Below, in pieces: positions 10,657 through 20,750 of a stretch of DNA of 64,000 nt. This DNA comes from Phytophthora sp. 'mugwort' (lineage: Eukaryota; Oomycota; Peronosporomycetes; Peronosporales; Peronosporaceae), in assembly GCA_033558025.1 (NCBI GenBank), contig JAUCEF010000008.1, positions 3,348,001-3,412,000 of the forward strand. The letters are read 5' to 3'. Position 1 is the first letter of the stretch, and every line of letters begins with the position of its first letter. The notes beneath the pieces were generated by a model. The model saw nothing but the letters and a program-made list of their open reading frames with translations, was not told where the DNA came from and ran no database searches. The translations under genes and the position numbers were made by a program.

Positions 10657-11805
10657 GTACCGGTTATTGTCGATGAGTACCGGTCGTGAGCAGGTCGCAC
10701 TAGTGCATCTTTAGAATAATATCCGATGAGTTAAGAGAAGAGATTAAATAGATCTAGTTCCTCTTCTTTTGTACCGGTTATTGTCGATGAGTACCGATCG
10801 TGAGCAGGTCGCACTGGTGCATCTTTAGAATATATATCCGATGAGTTAGGAGAAGAGATTAAATAGATCTAGTTCCTCTTCTTTTGTACCGGTTATTGTC
10901 AATGAGTACCGGTCGTGAGCAGGTCGCACTGGTGCATCTTTAGAATATGTATCCGATGAGTTAAGAGAAGAGATTAAATAGATCTAGTTCCTCTTCTTTT
11001 GTACCGGTTATTGTCGATGAGTACCGATCGTGAGCAGGTCGCACTGGTGCATCTTTAGAATATATATCCGATGAGTTAGGAGAAGAGATTAAATAGATCT
11101 AGTTCCTCTTCTTTTGTACCGGTTATTGTGAATGAGTACCGGTCGTGAGCAGGTCGCACTGGTGCATCTTTAGAATATGTATCCGATGAGTTAAGAGAAG
11201 AGATTAAATAGATCTAGTTCCTCTTCTTTTGTACCGGTTATTGTCGATGGATACCGGTGGTGTGCCGGTCGCACTGGTGCATCTTTAGAATATGTATCCG
11301 ATGAGTTAAGAGAAGAGATTAAATAGATCTAGTTCCTCTTCTTTTGTACCGGTTATTGTCGATGGATACCGGTGGTGTGCCGGTCGCACTGGTGCATCTT
11401 TAGAATATGTATCCGATGAGTTAAGAGAAGAGATTAAATAGATCTAGTTCCTCTTCTTTTGTACCGGTTATTGTCGATGGATACCGGTGGTGTGCCGGTC
11501 GCACTGGTGCATCTTTAGAATATGTATCCGATGAGTTAAGAGAAGAGATTAAATAGATCTAGTTCCTCTTCTTTTGTACCGGTTATTGTCGATGGATACC
11601 GGTGGTGTGCCGGTCGCACTGGTGCATCTTTAGAATATATATCCGATGAGTTAAGAGAAGAGATTAAATAGATCTAGTTCCTCTTCTTTTGTACCGGTTA
11701 TTGTCGATGGATACCGGTCGTGTGCCGGTCGCACTGATGCATCTTTAGAATCTATATCCGATATGTTAAGGGTAGAGATTAAATTGATCTACTTCCTCTT
11801 CACGC
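10657..11805. repeat. 115-bp tandem repeat array, ten units
   Basis: Units begin with GTACCGGTTATTGT at 10657, 10771, 10886, 11001, 11116, 11231, 11346, 11461, 11576 and 11691. Spacing is 115 bp, except the first unit (114). Each carries a GGTCGCACTGGTGCATC core and ends with AGATCTAGTTCCTCTTC and T-rich sequence. Units 2 and 4 share one variant (ACCGATCG, TTAGGAG) and units 3 and 5 another (ACCGGTCG, TTAAGAG), giving a 230-bp higher-order dimer. Units 6-9 share a third variant (GGATACCGGTGGTGTGCC) and are nearly identical. There is no coding potential and there are no spacers, so it is not a CRISPR array. Confidence 0.95.
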
Positions 11806-12070
11806 TACCACCACTCCGCATCGCCCACTCCAAGACCGAACGACCTTTCTCTTGTGAATTGTACCAGCATATGGTGGGATACAGTTGATGAGTGTTCCTT
11901 CGTTTACTGTCAATACGGCGTTCGATGTCAATATTCTGTCTCATATGCTGTCAACAGACTCCGCCCCTTTGTTGCGGAACAGAATTGTACAGGTTTTGGG
12001 ATTCAGACAATTAATCTATTGGCCAATTGTAAGAAACTCATAATACGATCTTAATTAAGGCAAATATATA

Positions 12071-12142
12071 GCGCGGCTGGCGCAATGGATAGCGTATCAG
12101 ACTTCGAATCTGGGGGTTGCGGGTTCGAGTCCCGCGTCGCGT
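12071..12142 (+). tRNA. tRNA-Arg(TCG), copy 1
   Basis: 72 nt folding as a full cloverleaf. Acceptor GCGCGGC/GTCGCGT (7 pairs, two G-U); D stem GCGC/GCGT; anticodon stem TCAGA/TCTGG with loop CTTCGAA (anticodon TCG); variable GGGTT; T stem GCGGG/CCCGC with loop TTCGAGT. Box A and box B for RNA polymerase III are intact. No intron. The downstream T run is short (TTTT). It is identical in sequence to 21949-22020. Confidence 0.93.
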
Positions 12143-12309
12143 ACACTTTTGGTGCAATCATCCGCGTAATTATTGTCTTTCAGCAGTAGATTATGAAATG
12201 GATCATGGAAATGGAGTGGCTTGGAGTCCATCCTGCCAGTAAACTGTTGATCTGTTTGATAGACTGTCAGCAGTACATTTTTAAGGCCGCACGATCCGGA
12301 AAAAAACTG

Positions 12310-12620
12310 CCGATTAGAACGAAGACGGCGCCATGATTGGCAAAAATGCACCGAGCGAAGCGAAGCGAAGTCAGTAATCCTCTTCGTATCTAGCGGGACT
12401 GGAGAGCCCGTCAATCCTACCGAAGCCGAAGGCGTAGGTAGCTCAATATAACCTAACGCAGCGAGTACTGCAGCGAGCCTCTGCGAGCGAGCGGATGCGC
12501 TTATTACCGGAGCGAAGTGTAGTAGCCTTTCTTTTGTAGTGGAGCGTGCGAAACAGGCACCATCCATATTTATACGACCGCCGCGTATCGGCGGCGCATG
12601 ACTAGTCCAGATTAGTGCCA
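12310..12620 (-). repeat. Dispersed repeat, copy 1
   Basis: The reverse complement matches 26575-26910: shared GCGGGCGG/GCGGCGG start, GGATGGTGCC/GGATGATGCC, CGCTCGCAGAGGCTCGCT, GAGCTACCTACGCCTTCGGC and an end with TTTTGxCCAATxA. Short internal CGAAGCGAAG palindromic motifs occur in both. It is non-coding, probably a non-autonomous element. Confidence 0.65.
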
Positions 12621-12823
12621 CAACCGATGGCACGTACTTGCTAGTAACCAGTCGGAACCCCCCTTGGGTCTGCTTTCGGCCGCTTTTTGCGCCTTCGGTC
12701 ACGTATACGATGCACGTGGTCTGCACGGACCCCACAGTACACATCGCGCGCAAGAAGTTCGAGGGCGAATGGCACGGAGCTGTGTTAGCGGTCAAATGCG
12801 GCCACGTGGTGCACCTTACGGTA

Positions 12824-13345
12824 TTATGAGATTGCGCCAAACAAAACGATGCTAGTTAACCTTTTGGTGTTTTCGAGATAAACGGTTGGGAAGTGAGCAC
12901 TTCTTCTTTCGCACTTAAATGAAGTTTCCGGTGGGGGTGGGGTCTGTTTCTTTAAATTGTACGGACTGTATCGGCAACAGAGCAAGGCAATAAAGAGGTT
13001 GCAGCGTTCTCCACCGATAAAGGAGGCTAACCCGCCAACTCCGCTATCGAACAAGACGGTAGCAGTCTCGGTGGTTCAGCAGTGATGGCAGCGCAGACAG
13101 CAGGTGGGACCCTGACGTTGGCTCTGGTGAAGATGAGAACGGGCGGGATGAATATCTGGAGACAAGCATGATTTTGATTGGCAACGACTCGAGATTCAAG
13201 GTTTCTGCGAAGCTTGAAAGGTTAGCAGCAGAGAAGGGTGACAGAAGACCAGCAAATAGCGCCGAAAACGATGCTGAGGCAATGGATACCTATCAGCAAC
13301 CAGCCGAAGGATATGGTAGTGGTGGGGATGAGATGGCTATAGATG
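12824..13345. other. No clear gene; possible upstream exon of the Ulp1-like gene
   Basis: An open frame at 13168-13350 (MILIGNDSRFKVSAKLERL, then polar, Glu/Ala-rich sequence) runs directly into the 5' LTR of the copia. Since Ulp1-like coding sequence starts again right after the 3' LTR (18106), this may be its displaced 5' part. No domain supports this. Confidence 0.25.
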
Positions 13346-13350
13346 AATAT

Positions 13351-13733
13351 TGTTGGCAGGTGATGTTGCGTGTGTTGAAGTGCCGGTTTGCATATGTTGT
13401 GCATGTGTGGGTTTGCGTGAGTTATAGAATATTGTTGTACAAATATATGTTCATGAAACCAAATGTTTTCTATAGCTCAGCTGGTTCAGTATCTGTATGC
13501 GAGCTGCAGTTAGCGGGTTCGAGTCCCGCTTTGACCACAGCTTTTGCATCTTCCCACTATACATATGGGATACCTGATGGGATTAGAAAACACACCGTAG
13601 CAAAGACAGTAGAAGAAATGAGCTAGGAAGGTAGAGAACAATAACGACATCAATCCCACTCACTTTTGGTTTTGCAACCTCGCCAATAAGCCTTTTTCAT
13701 CGACTCGCCCCGCACGCTCTTCCTCTCCTACTA
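13351..13733 (+). repeat. 5' LTR of copia
   Basis: Begins TGTTGGCAGG; the same start appears in the solo LTR at 24033-24371. Contains the tRNA-like segment at 13469-13538. Confidence 0.85.
13469..13538 (+). other. tRNA-like segment inside the 5' LTR
   Basis: Shows box A-like TAGCTCAGCTGGTTCAG, an anticodon-arm-like stem CTGTA/TGCAG with a 7-nt loop, and a perfect T arm GCGGG/CCCGC with TTCGAGT. The would-be acceptor strands do not pair and position 33 is not T, so it is not a working tRNA. RNA polymerase III promoter boxes look intact. Confidence 0.7.
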
Positions 13734-13740
13734 TTAGGTG

Positions 13741-14955
13741 ATGAGCCCAAACGACTCCAAGTTCAAGGTCGAGGCCTTCGACGGGTCCAACTACGCGCTG
13801 TGGAACTACAAGATGAAGATGTATCTGATGTCCAAGGGGTTGTGGAGTGCGGTCTCCGGCGAAGGCAACGTAACTGCTGTCAAGGAGCAGCAAGCGCACG
13901 CGGCGATCGTGCTGAACCTGAAGGACTCGCAGCTGATGCACGTCATCGACGCGGCGACTGCGAGAGACGCGTGGGGAAGACTGGAGAACTTTCATCGTAC
14001 GCAAGACATGGCGAATCGGTTGTGGCTCAAGGAAAAGTTCGCGTCGTTCCAACACACCACCTCCTCCATCAAGGATCACGTGATGGAGCTGGAGACGCTG
14101 GTGCTGGAGATGAGGAATGCAAACTGCGGTCCAAGTGAGGGAGACGTCTGCACGACGATGCTGCGGAGTCTACCTGCAAGCTACGAGAGCTTGGTGCAAG
14201 CGTTTCGCATGTCGATGACAACGTTCAGCTTGGCGGACCTCGTGAGCAAGCTGATCGCAGAAGAAGTGCGTCAGAAAGCCTCGACACACATTGAGCAAGC
14301 GACCGCGCTGCTTGCTGGTAAGAGCAACGGGAAGCAGCAGTACAAGAAGAAGAACCAGCGCGGCGAACGTAAGAAGGGGACGACTGGTGCTTGCTTCAAT
14401 TGCGGCCAAAAGGGTCACTTCGCAAGAGAGTGCCCGTCGGACTCGAACTCGCGCGGTCCAGTTCAAGACCAATCTAACGTCGCTTTTAACGCGACCGAGC
14501 AATTTGCAAGTGAGAACTGTAACATGGACAGTGGAGCTTCAGCACATATGTGCAAGTCGCGTGATGCATTCAGTGAATACACAGCGATGCAGAACGGTCG
14601 AAGCGTTTTAAGTGCCAAGAGCAGCGCGGAGTTGAAGGTTATCGGCTTCGGAACGGTGACTCTGCAAGTGTGGACTGGTCGCTCGTGGATCAACGCTAGG
14701 CTGGAGAATGCGCTTCATGTTCAGGATTTGAGCAAGAATCTGTTCTCACTGACTGCTTCGACAGCACGCAGAATGACTGTGACTATGGACAGCGAGAAGT
14801 GTGTTGTGAAACGCGATAATCAAGTGGTGGCTACTGGGCGAAAGTGTGGAAAGCTAATGTACCTAAACACGGAAGCGAACGAGGAGTGTCATGCAGCTGA
14901 TGACGACATCGAACTCTGGCATCGGCTCTCGGACATGTCTCGTTCAGTACACTGA
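13741..14955 (+). pseudogene. Copia Gag-protease segment
   Basis: About 405 codons open from ATG 13741. N-terminal Gag (UBN2 type: FDGSNYALWNYKMKMYLMS) is followed by a zinc knuckle CFNCGQKGHFARECP near 14396-14440, an aspartic protease site DSGASAHMC at about 14527-14553, and a GAG-pre-integrase start LWHRLSDM near 14920. It then stops at 14953-14955, where an intact element would read on into integrase. The start codon overlaps the proposed primer site. Gag would form the virus-like particle, and the protease would cleave the polyprotein. Confidence 0.8.
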
Positions 14956-14960
14956 ACACA

Positions 14961-15863
14961 ATGGTCAAGGATGCGCGGCTGAGTGCGACGCAGGCTGAAC
15001 TCAGGACGGTTTGCGAAGTGTGCGCAACCGCAAAGCAAGTGCGAAAGACGTTCAATTCCAGCAAGGACGAGCTGGAAGCCAGGGAGAGTAGACGCACAGA
15101 CAGCATGGTGTGTTCCGATGTTCTTGGACCCATCACGCCTGATTCAAAGTCTGGCTTCAAGTACATAGTGACATTTATCCTGATGAAAAGCCGCTACGTC
15201 ATTATCTACCCGCTGCGCAAGAAGAGTGAAATTCCAGACGCGTTCACGAAGTTTTGCAAGGATATGAAGACCGCCGGGTTGAAGATCAAGGTGATTCGGA
15301 GTGCCAACGGTGGGGAGTACCGTAACGCACAAATGGAGGCGTTTTGTGACGAGAAGTCGATCAAGCAGGAGTTCACGGTGCCGTACAACCCCCAGCAAAA
15401 CGGAATGGCTAAACGGATGAACCGGTAGCTAGTGGAAATGACACGGTGTATGCTCAAGGAAAGTGGATTGGGGAAGGCGTTCTGGTGTGAAGCCATTATG
15501 ACTGCAGCCGATATCCGCAACGTGCTGCCGACAACGTCCAACCCGCACTTAAGTCCGTTCGAAATCGTGTTCAGGCGTAAACCGCGTTTGGACCACATGC
15601 GAGTGTTTGGTTCAGAATGCCACGCCCACGTGACGAAGGAGAAGCGCAAGAAGTTGGATGACTCCGGTGTGAAGTGCTACTTCCTGGGATATGCGAAGCA
15701 GCACAAGGCATACCGACTCCTCAATGCAAACGACGGCTCTATCATGATTTCAAGAAGTGCAACGTTTGCGGAGCACGTTGGGATTAAAAGACGAACGTCC
15801 ACGGTGAAGGTGTCATTGAAAATATCATTGACATCCTGGAAGATGCGAATGCTAAAGAAATAG
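14961..15863 (+). pseudogene. Copia integrase segment, catalytically dead
   Basis: Continues after the stop with the HHCC-type end CEVCATAKQVRKTF and the rve core. The first catalytic Asp is present (CSDVLGPI). The second reads RSANGGEY (family: SDNGGEY) and the third reads QNGMAKRMNR (family: AERxNR), so two of three catalytic acids are lost. There is a stop at 15426-15428, then the frame reopens (EMTRCMLKESGLGKAFW, FRRKPRLDHMRVFGSECHAH), the usual copia stretch joining integrase to RT. It breaks near 15800. Confidence 0.8.
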
Positions 15864-16002
15864 CTGAGGAACCAGGTACAGACTTCGAGCACCACCGACT
15901 GGACCACACGAAGGACCCACACAAAATGATCACGACGGCCCAACCCACTCTGTACCAACCCGAGGTTCAAGTACACCGGGGAGAGACGGCAACGAAGAGT
16001 GG

Positions 16003-17215
16003 ATGGTGCGTCCGGTACGCAAGAGGCGCGGTGTGGTACGGTACGAAGACGAATATCCCGGCACTCGGCGTGGGGAGTTCAGCTTAGACGACTTTGAGGG
16101 CGAATTCGAGTCCCTCCACTGTTTTAACGCGGAAAAAGACGACGGCGAGCGTGCTGTAACGTACGACCAAGTTATGCGAAGCAGGTACAAGAACGAGTGG
16201 TTGCGTGCGATAGAAGCGGAAATGAAGTCGCTAGAAACCTACCGCACCTGGAAGTTGGTGGATATGCCCTCCGGGAAGAAGGTTGTGGGGTGCAAGTGGG
16301 TATTTCGGATCAAGCGCGATCCAAGAGGAAACATTGTGAAGTTCAAGGCTCGGCTTGTGGCTAAAGGATTCACGCTGCGTCCAGGTATGGATTACACCGA
16401 GACGTTTGCCCCAGTTGATCGGAAAGAGTCGATAAACGCGTCATCGGCGGTTGCAGCGGAAGAAGATCTGGAAACTGAAAATGTGGACGTGGATATGGCT
16501 TTCCTGTATGGCGATGTCGAAAAGGAGATCTATATGGACCAGCCGGACGGTTTCGAAGACCAGTCAACCCCACTTAGAAATGTTTGCTTGAGAAAGCGCT
16601 TTACGGCACGAAACAGGCGGCGCGTCAATGGAACAACAAGCTAAATTGCCACCTGGCAGGTCAAGGTTTCAAGCGCTCTGATGCAGACCCGTGTGTGTAC
16701 GTTTGAAAGTCAGCATCGAGTACACAATCGTGGTTATCTATGTGGACGATTTGATGATCTTTTGCAAAACGAAACACGACATCGAGAAGATTAAGCAAGC
16801 ATTCAAGTCCGAGTTTAGCATCAAGGAACTCGGAGAGCTCAAGTATTGCCTCGGCATCGTGATCCACCGCAGACGTGAAAATATAATCATCATGATGAAC
16901 CAGCGCGTGTACATTAAGCGACTTTCAGAGAAGTTTGGTGTGGAAAGATGCAAGGATACGCATACGCCGGCTGACAGCAACTCGAGACTGGTCAAGGTAT
17001 CGGACGAGGATGTGTGCGTCTCAAAGTATCCGTATCGCGAACTAGTTGATGCACTGATATACGTGGTAACTTGCACACGTCCAGATATTTCACACGCAGT
17101 AGGTGAAGTGGCCAAGTTTTGCGAGTGCCACAACAAAAGCCACTGGGTGGCAGCGAAGCGCATTTTTAAGTATCTGAAGACGACCCAAGAGCTCGGAGTT
17201 GTGTTTAATGGTTAG
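16003..17215 (+). pseudogene. Copia reverse transcriptase segment
   Basis: RVT_2 type. Blocks in order: NEWLRAIEAEMKSLE, GCKWVFRIKRD, KARLVAKGFT, DVDMAFLYGDVEKEIYMDQP (first catalytic Asp), a frameshift near 16590, then YVDDLMIF (16738) with both catalytic Asp of the YVDD box. After this come KELGELKYCLGI and the connection RPDISHAVGEVAKFCE. It stops at 17213-17215. At least one frameshift and one stop prevent a full-length product. Confidence 0.85.
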
Positions 17216-17690
17216 GTCAGGGGAGAGCTTGTGGGTTTTGCGGACGCAAACTAGGCTGGCGACCTTGACACGCGACGCTCGACTACTGGCTACGTATTTT
17301 TTCTGAACGGCAGCGCGATATCGTGGAAGTCCAAGCGCCAACCCACTATGGCTACATCAAGTACTGAAGCAGAGTACATGAGTCTCTACAGTGCGACTCA
17401 AGAAGATGTGTGGTTGCGACTCTGCTCAGGACATGGGCTACAAGGACCAAGGTGCTACGAAAATATAACAAGATAATCAAGGGTGCATCGCACTGGCCAA
17501 GAACCCAGTGTATCACACACGCACGAAGCACATCGACATCAAGTTCCACTTTATGCGTGAGAAGATTGAGTGCGAGGTTATCACTTTGGAGTACAAGCCA
17601 ACCGATGAGATGGTTACTGATGGCATGACAAAGGCGCTAGCGCGTGACAAGCATCGCAAGTTCGTCATAGGACTTTGCATGGAAGAATGA
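17216..17690 (+). pseudogene. Copia RNase H segment
   Basis: Reads GELVGFADAN-stop-AGD where copia has DADWAGD (Trp to amber), then [37 protein letters not shown], a frameshift near 17430, and HTRTKHIDIKFHFMREKI ending in DGMTKAL and a stop at 17688-17690. The order is standard for copia. Confidence 0.8.
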
Positions 17691-17720
17691 GGAAGCAGCA
17701 GCACGCAGATCAAGGGAGAG

Positions 17721-18103
17721 TATTGGCAGGTGATGTTGCGTGTGTTGAAGTGCCGGTTTGCATATGTTGTACATGTGTGGGTTTGCGTGAGTTATAGAAT
17801 ATTGTTGGTACAAATATATGTTCATGAAACCAAATGTTTTCTATAGCTCAGCTGGTTCAGTATCTGTATGCGAGCTGCAGTTAGCGGGTTCGAGTCCCGC
17901 TTTGACCACAGCTTTTGCATCTTCCCACTATACATATGGGATACCTGATGGGATTAGAAAACACACCGTAGCAAAGACAGTAGAAGAAATGAGCTAGGAA
18001 GGTAGAGAACAATAACGACATCAATCCACTCACTTTTGGTTTTGCAACCTCGCCAATAAGCCTTTTTCATCGACTCGCCCCGCACGCTCTTCCTCTCCTA
18101 CTT
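17721..18103 (+). repeat. 3' LTR of copia
   Basis: Nearly identical to 13351-13733 (about four differences, including a one-base indel at TTGT/TTGGT and one at CCCAC/CCAC). The first bases read TATTGGCAGG rather than TGTTGGCAGG. Confidence 0.85.
17840..17909 (+). other. tRNA-like segment inside the 3' LTR
   Basis: Same sequence as the 5' LTR copy, with box A and box B intact. Confidence 0.7.
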
Positions 18104-18105
18104 TT

Positions 18106-19245
18106 AAGCACCGCGCATCCTGAAGGTACAACCGAAGAGTTCATTGCTTTGTTTCCGGGAGTCAAGCCCAAGTTCACCAGGTTTGTTACCTGCATGTTGC
18201 TTTCAATGTTGCTCACCTATGCTAGTGTTGCTAGCAATGTTACTTCGATGTTGCTTCAATGTTGTGTTGCTAGCAATGGTGCTTCATCGTACTGATCGTT
18301 TAAATGTTCCGTGCTTCAGTGGTGCGATCTATCGGATGAAAGCGTTCTACGAAATCTTTAGAAAGTGTGACGCCTGGAGAGCAGACGTGGCTTGGGTTCT
18401 CTCGACCAAGTGGGAACATATTTTGGCAGCTCCAGATCTCTTTGACGAAAAGACCGATTCAGACGAGTTGATGCCTACCACGGCGGGTGAGAAGCATAAA
18501 GAGCTGTCAGATGATGTTGATAAGATCCTTGGTACGTGTCTCGCCTCCATATTCGGACGTCAAGCGGTGATGGCACAGTAAATGTGGATCACTTGGTTGG
18601 CATGCTGGCACGGGATCGAATGCTAAGTGACGTGATTGTTGACTTTAGCCTTCATTGCATTTGCAATGCACTGGGCGACTGTTATCACATGGATTCGTAC
18701 ACTCCAGGCATGGGATGGGCGAGACCACCGAAAGATCGAATTTCGACGTTCCACTACGTTGTGCTGCCGGTCCATCTGAGCAATATACACTGGCGAATCA
18801 TTATTGTTAAGCTGGATTACCGACAAGAGCCCCCCAGAATCATCCCATACTACTATGAACCATTATGGACGAAAGCATATCGAGCTACTATGGCAGATGT
18901 TTACGAAGAGACCCTGGCTAAATTTCTCCGCGCCTGGCAAAGCGAGTCAATGCCATTGACCGGCCAACCTGTTGAAGACAATGGAGTCTGGTTGGACATG
19001 CCTAAACAGCCCAACGGGACGTCGTGTGGCGTGCTTTTTTTTTTTGCATCGCCCAAGCTTACGTCATGCTCAAATATAGTTTTCGTTTGACGAAGGCCAC
19101 TATTACACAGGACGATATTGCCATCATGCGACTTCGAATAATGTGGATGATCTTCGCGCAGCCAGAGGCTACGACTCAATCAAACAAGCTCACTCGAGCG
19201 GTAGCTGCTACGAATGCAGATTTACTCACACCTATTAAGAAGTAA
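18106..19245 (+). pseudogene. Ulp1-like (C48) cysteine protease
   Basis: Coding signal starts right after the copia 3' LTR (EGTTEEFIALFPGVKPKF). A probable intron follows (about 18180-18320, rich in GTTGCT/AGCAAT repeats), then MKAFYEIFRKCDAWRADV. A 47-bp intron (18532-18578, GTACGT...ACAG) joins KIL to VNVDHLVGML in frame. The catalytic domain has VHLSNIHWR (His-Trp) and PKQPNGTSCGVL (oxyanion Gln and nucleophile Cys); the usual Asp position appears as YYYEPL, a Glu. At a T10 run (about 19035-19044) the frame is lost; in the other frame it continues to a stop at 19245. Ulp1 proteases cleave SUMO-like modifiers; transposon-borne relatives are common in MULEs. The 5' part is cut off by the copia. 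Confidence 0.7.
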
Positions 19246-19249
19246 GAAA

Positions 19250-19850
19250 GCCGACGATATACATTGTATTCGCAAAGCAAATAACCAGCATCCCTCTCCA
19301 CATTGTATTCGTGCCCTCTGCTAATCTTTGTCTAGCAATATATTGCAGCATTCCTCAAGCACGACACTGTATTATATCACGTAACCACCATCCTGGGAGG
19401 CTACTCCTGCGGTAGCTGCTTAGCGCATTGTGTCCTTTTTCTCCTCAGCGAGCATCATTGCGAGCTCTTCATGAGCGCTCAGCACCTTCCGTGAGTACCT
19501 AGTCATATTTTGCAACTTCTCTTCCAAGAGCTCGATTCACCGCAGCTTTGTCCGCAGTAGCTCCTTACACAGACGCGTATTTGTGGGCCCGAGAATAACG
19601 ATGCTGGCTGGCAGCAGATAGCGACAGCGTTGGAGTCTCCGTGTGCTCGAAATTGGTGCTGGCAGTGAGCCGTGGATTGTTCGCTGACTTGGTTCATATG
19701 TCGTCCGTGTGTGTCTTTTTGGACCTCTCTTCAAATTTCCCCCTGTCCATCGCCTACTGTGATTATCTGCCAAGTAGCTCGGTAATTTTAACGTTTGCCG
19801 TAATAAATCGAAAATATATTACGACCGGCTCTCCGTTTCTAATCCGAATG
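19250..19850. other. No gene seen
   Basis: AT-rich between the Ulp1 pseudogene and a Tc1/mariner scrap. Open frames on both strands are short and show no motif. Confidence 0.4.
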
Positions 19851-19854
19851 TTGC

Positions 19855-20235
19855 TCCCTGTGGTGCTGTTTGTGGTGCCGAAGGCCCGCTGTGTTGCGAT
19901 AAGAGCTGTCGCGTTGTCGTTATTGTGTTGCAGTAACACCATTCACCATTTTCATACACTCGGCGAGCCAAAAGACCCCAGACGTTCTCAATGATGTTGA
20001 GATTAGGACTCTTGGCCGGCCACGAGAGGGACTCTTTCGATGGTTTTAGCAGCTAGAAAGTCCTTGGTGTATCTTGACGAATGTGGAGGCATAATCTTGC
20101 TGAAAAATAGGCGTCAAGTCGCCTATCTTCAATTGAAGCTCTCTCAAAAACGGAAGCAAACTGTCGTTCAGTGTCTACGTATACTTGATAGGTGCAAGAC
20201 ATTCGTCGTCAAAATATATCTGCTGAAGTTAAATG
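19855..20235 (-). pseudogene. Tc1/mariner transposase fragment
   Basis: Minus strand shows QQDYASTF near 20085, the second catalytic Asp block (family: QQDNAxxH). About 34 residues later comes SWPAKSPNLNIIENVWGLL with RRVYENG (20030-19955), the third acid block (WPxxSPDLNPIENxW). Spacing fits DD34E. A frameshift separates the two blocks, and the first Asp domain and N-terminal helix-turn-helix are absent. Confidence 0.7.
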
Positions 20236-20556
20236 GATAATTCAATTTACACAAGGCACTTTACTATGCGTTGCCCAGCGAGGCTCCTTTCATCTTACCC
20301 CCCCCCCCTTTCAAGTGTAGTAAACGTTCGTTGATTCGCTCTTTACTTGTAAAACTTATCGTAGAGATAGCGTAGCTTGGCGTCAATATGCCATACAGAG
20401 CGAGGTTAACCACGATTATTCGTTATTCCTCACATAAAACTTGCAGCATGCCGCTCAACACGTACACTAAAGCTCTGCGGGGAAGGGGGGAGGGGGGCTA
20501 CTGAAATTCCGTTCCTTGCACATAGAGTTGCCCCGGCACATCAAAAGGCATCGAAT

Positions 20557-20750
20557 CCTAAAACTCAACATTAATGTCCGTCCGTCTGTCCCGCCATAAC
20601 GTGATTCCTAGCCGCAGTCTCATTGGCTGCCGAGCGCAGCAAAGGCGGCCCTTCGCTGCGCTCCGGCAGCTAAAACAACATTCCGCCGAAGGCTGCCATT
20701 AGTGGAAAATATAAATTACCGATTGGTTTAAGATTTTGATATATATTTTT
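20557..20750. repeat. Truncated fold-back MITE, same family as 31662-31958
   Basis: Starts CCTAAAACTCAAC, continues GTCCGTCCGTCTGTC, CGCCATAACGTGATTC and CTCATTGGCTGCCGAGCGCAG as in the 31.7-kb element, then the AT-rich centre. The right arm is missing. Confidence 0.7.

Larger units (their letters stand above)
9000..10700 (-). pseudogene. Ty1/copia reverse transcriptase-RNase H remnant
   Basis: Minus strand, in order: FKAYCVADGIT near 10600 (the RT finger motif, normally KARLVAKG); MDIETAFLNGKL at 10470-10440 with an INSLYGLEQAPRAW block; a long decayed connection including FRQAVGSLMY and FAIQDVSRYLADYGEAH at about 9950-9840; LAESTAEAEYVALAH at 9620-9570 (RNase H); ENNQACIASGENPSHHTR and VKHIDI near 9290-9225; and ADTMTKG near 9165. 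The YVDD block was not found. It is broken by stops, frameshifts, a C-rich run at 9424-9450 and an inverted duplication at 9148-9213. Gag, protease and integrase are missing; the 115-bp satellite starts where they should be. Confidence 0.75.
13351..18103 (+). mobile_element. Ty1/copia LTR retrotransposon, complete but mutated
   Basis: Two ~383-bp LTRs (13351-13733 and 17721-18103) flank gag, protease, integrase, RT and RNase H in copia order. About four differences separate the LTRs, so the insertion is recent on the LTR clock. A purine tract (CAAGGGAGAG) precedes the 3' LTR. After the 5' LTR, TTAGGTGATGAGCCCAA resembles the complement of a tRNA-Met anticodon arm, like the internal-tRNA primer site known for Drosophila copia; this is inference. 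No target duplication could be identified with certainty. Coding sequence carries several stops and frameshifts. Confidence 0.85.

Noticed and set aside
10657..11805. Regular repeats as a possible CRISPR array
   Set aside because: Units are 115 bp and directly adjacent without unique spacers, in a eukaryotic context. It is a satellite.
12097..12840. 247-codon open frame on minus
   Set aside because: Its C-terminus is the antisense of the tRNA-Arg gene (GLEPATPRFEV is a common false peptide from tRNA antisense), and the rest is a dispersed repeat. Not a protein gene.
13346..18108. Target-site duplication for the complete copia
   Set aside because: Bases next to the LTRs (GAATAT on the left, TTTTAAGC on the right) do not give a convincing 5-bp repeat, so none is claimed.
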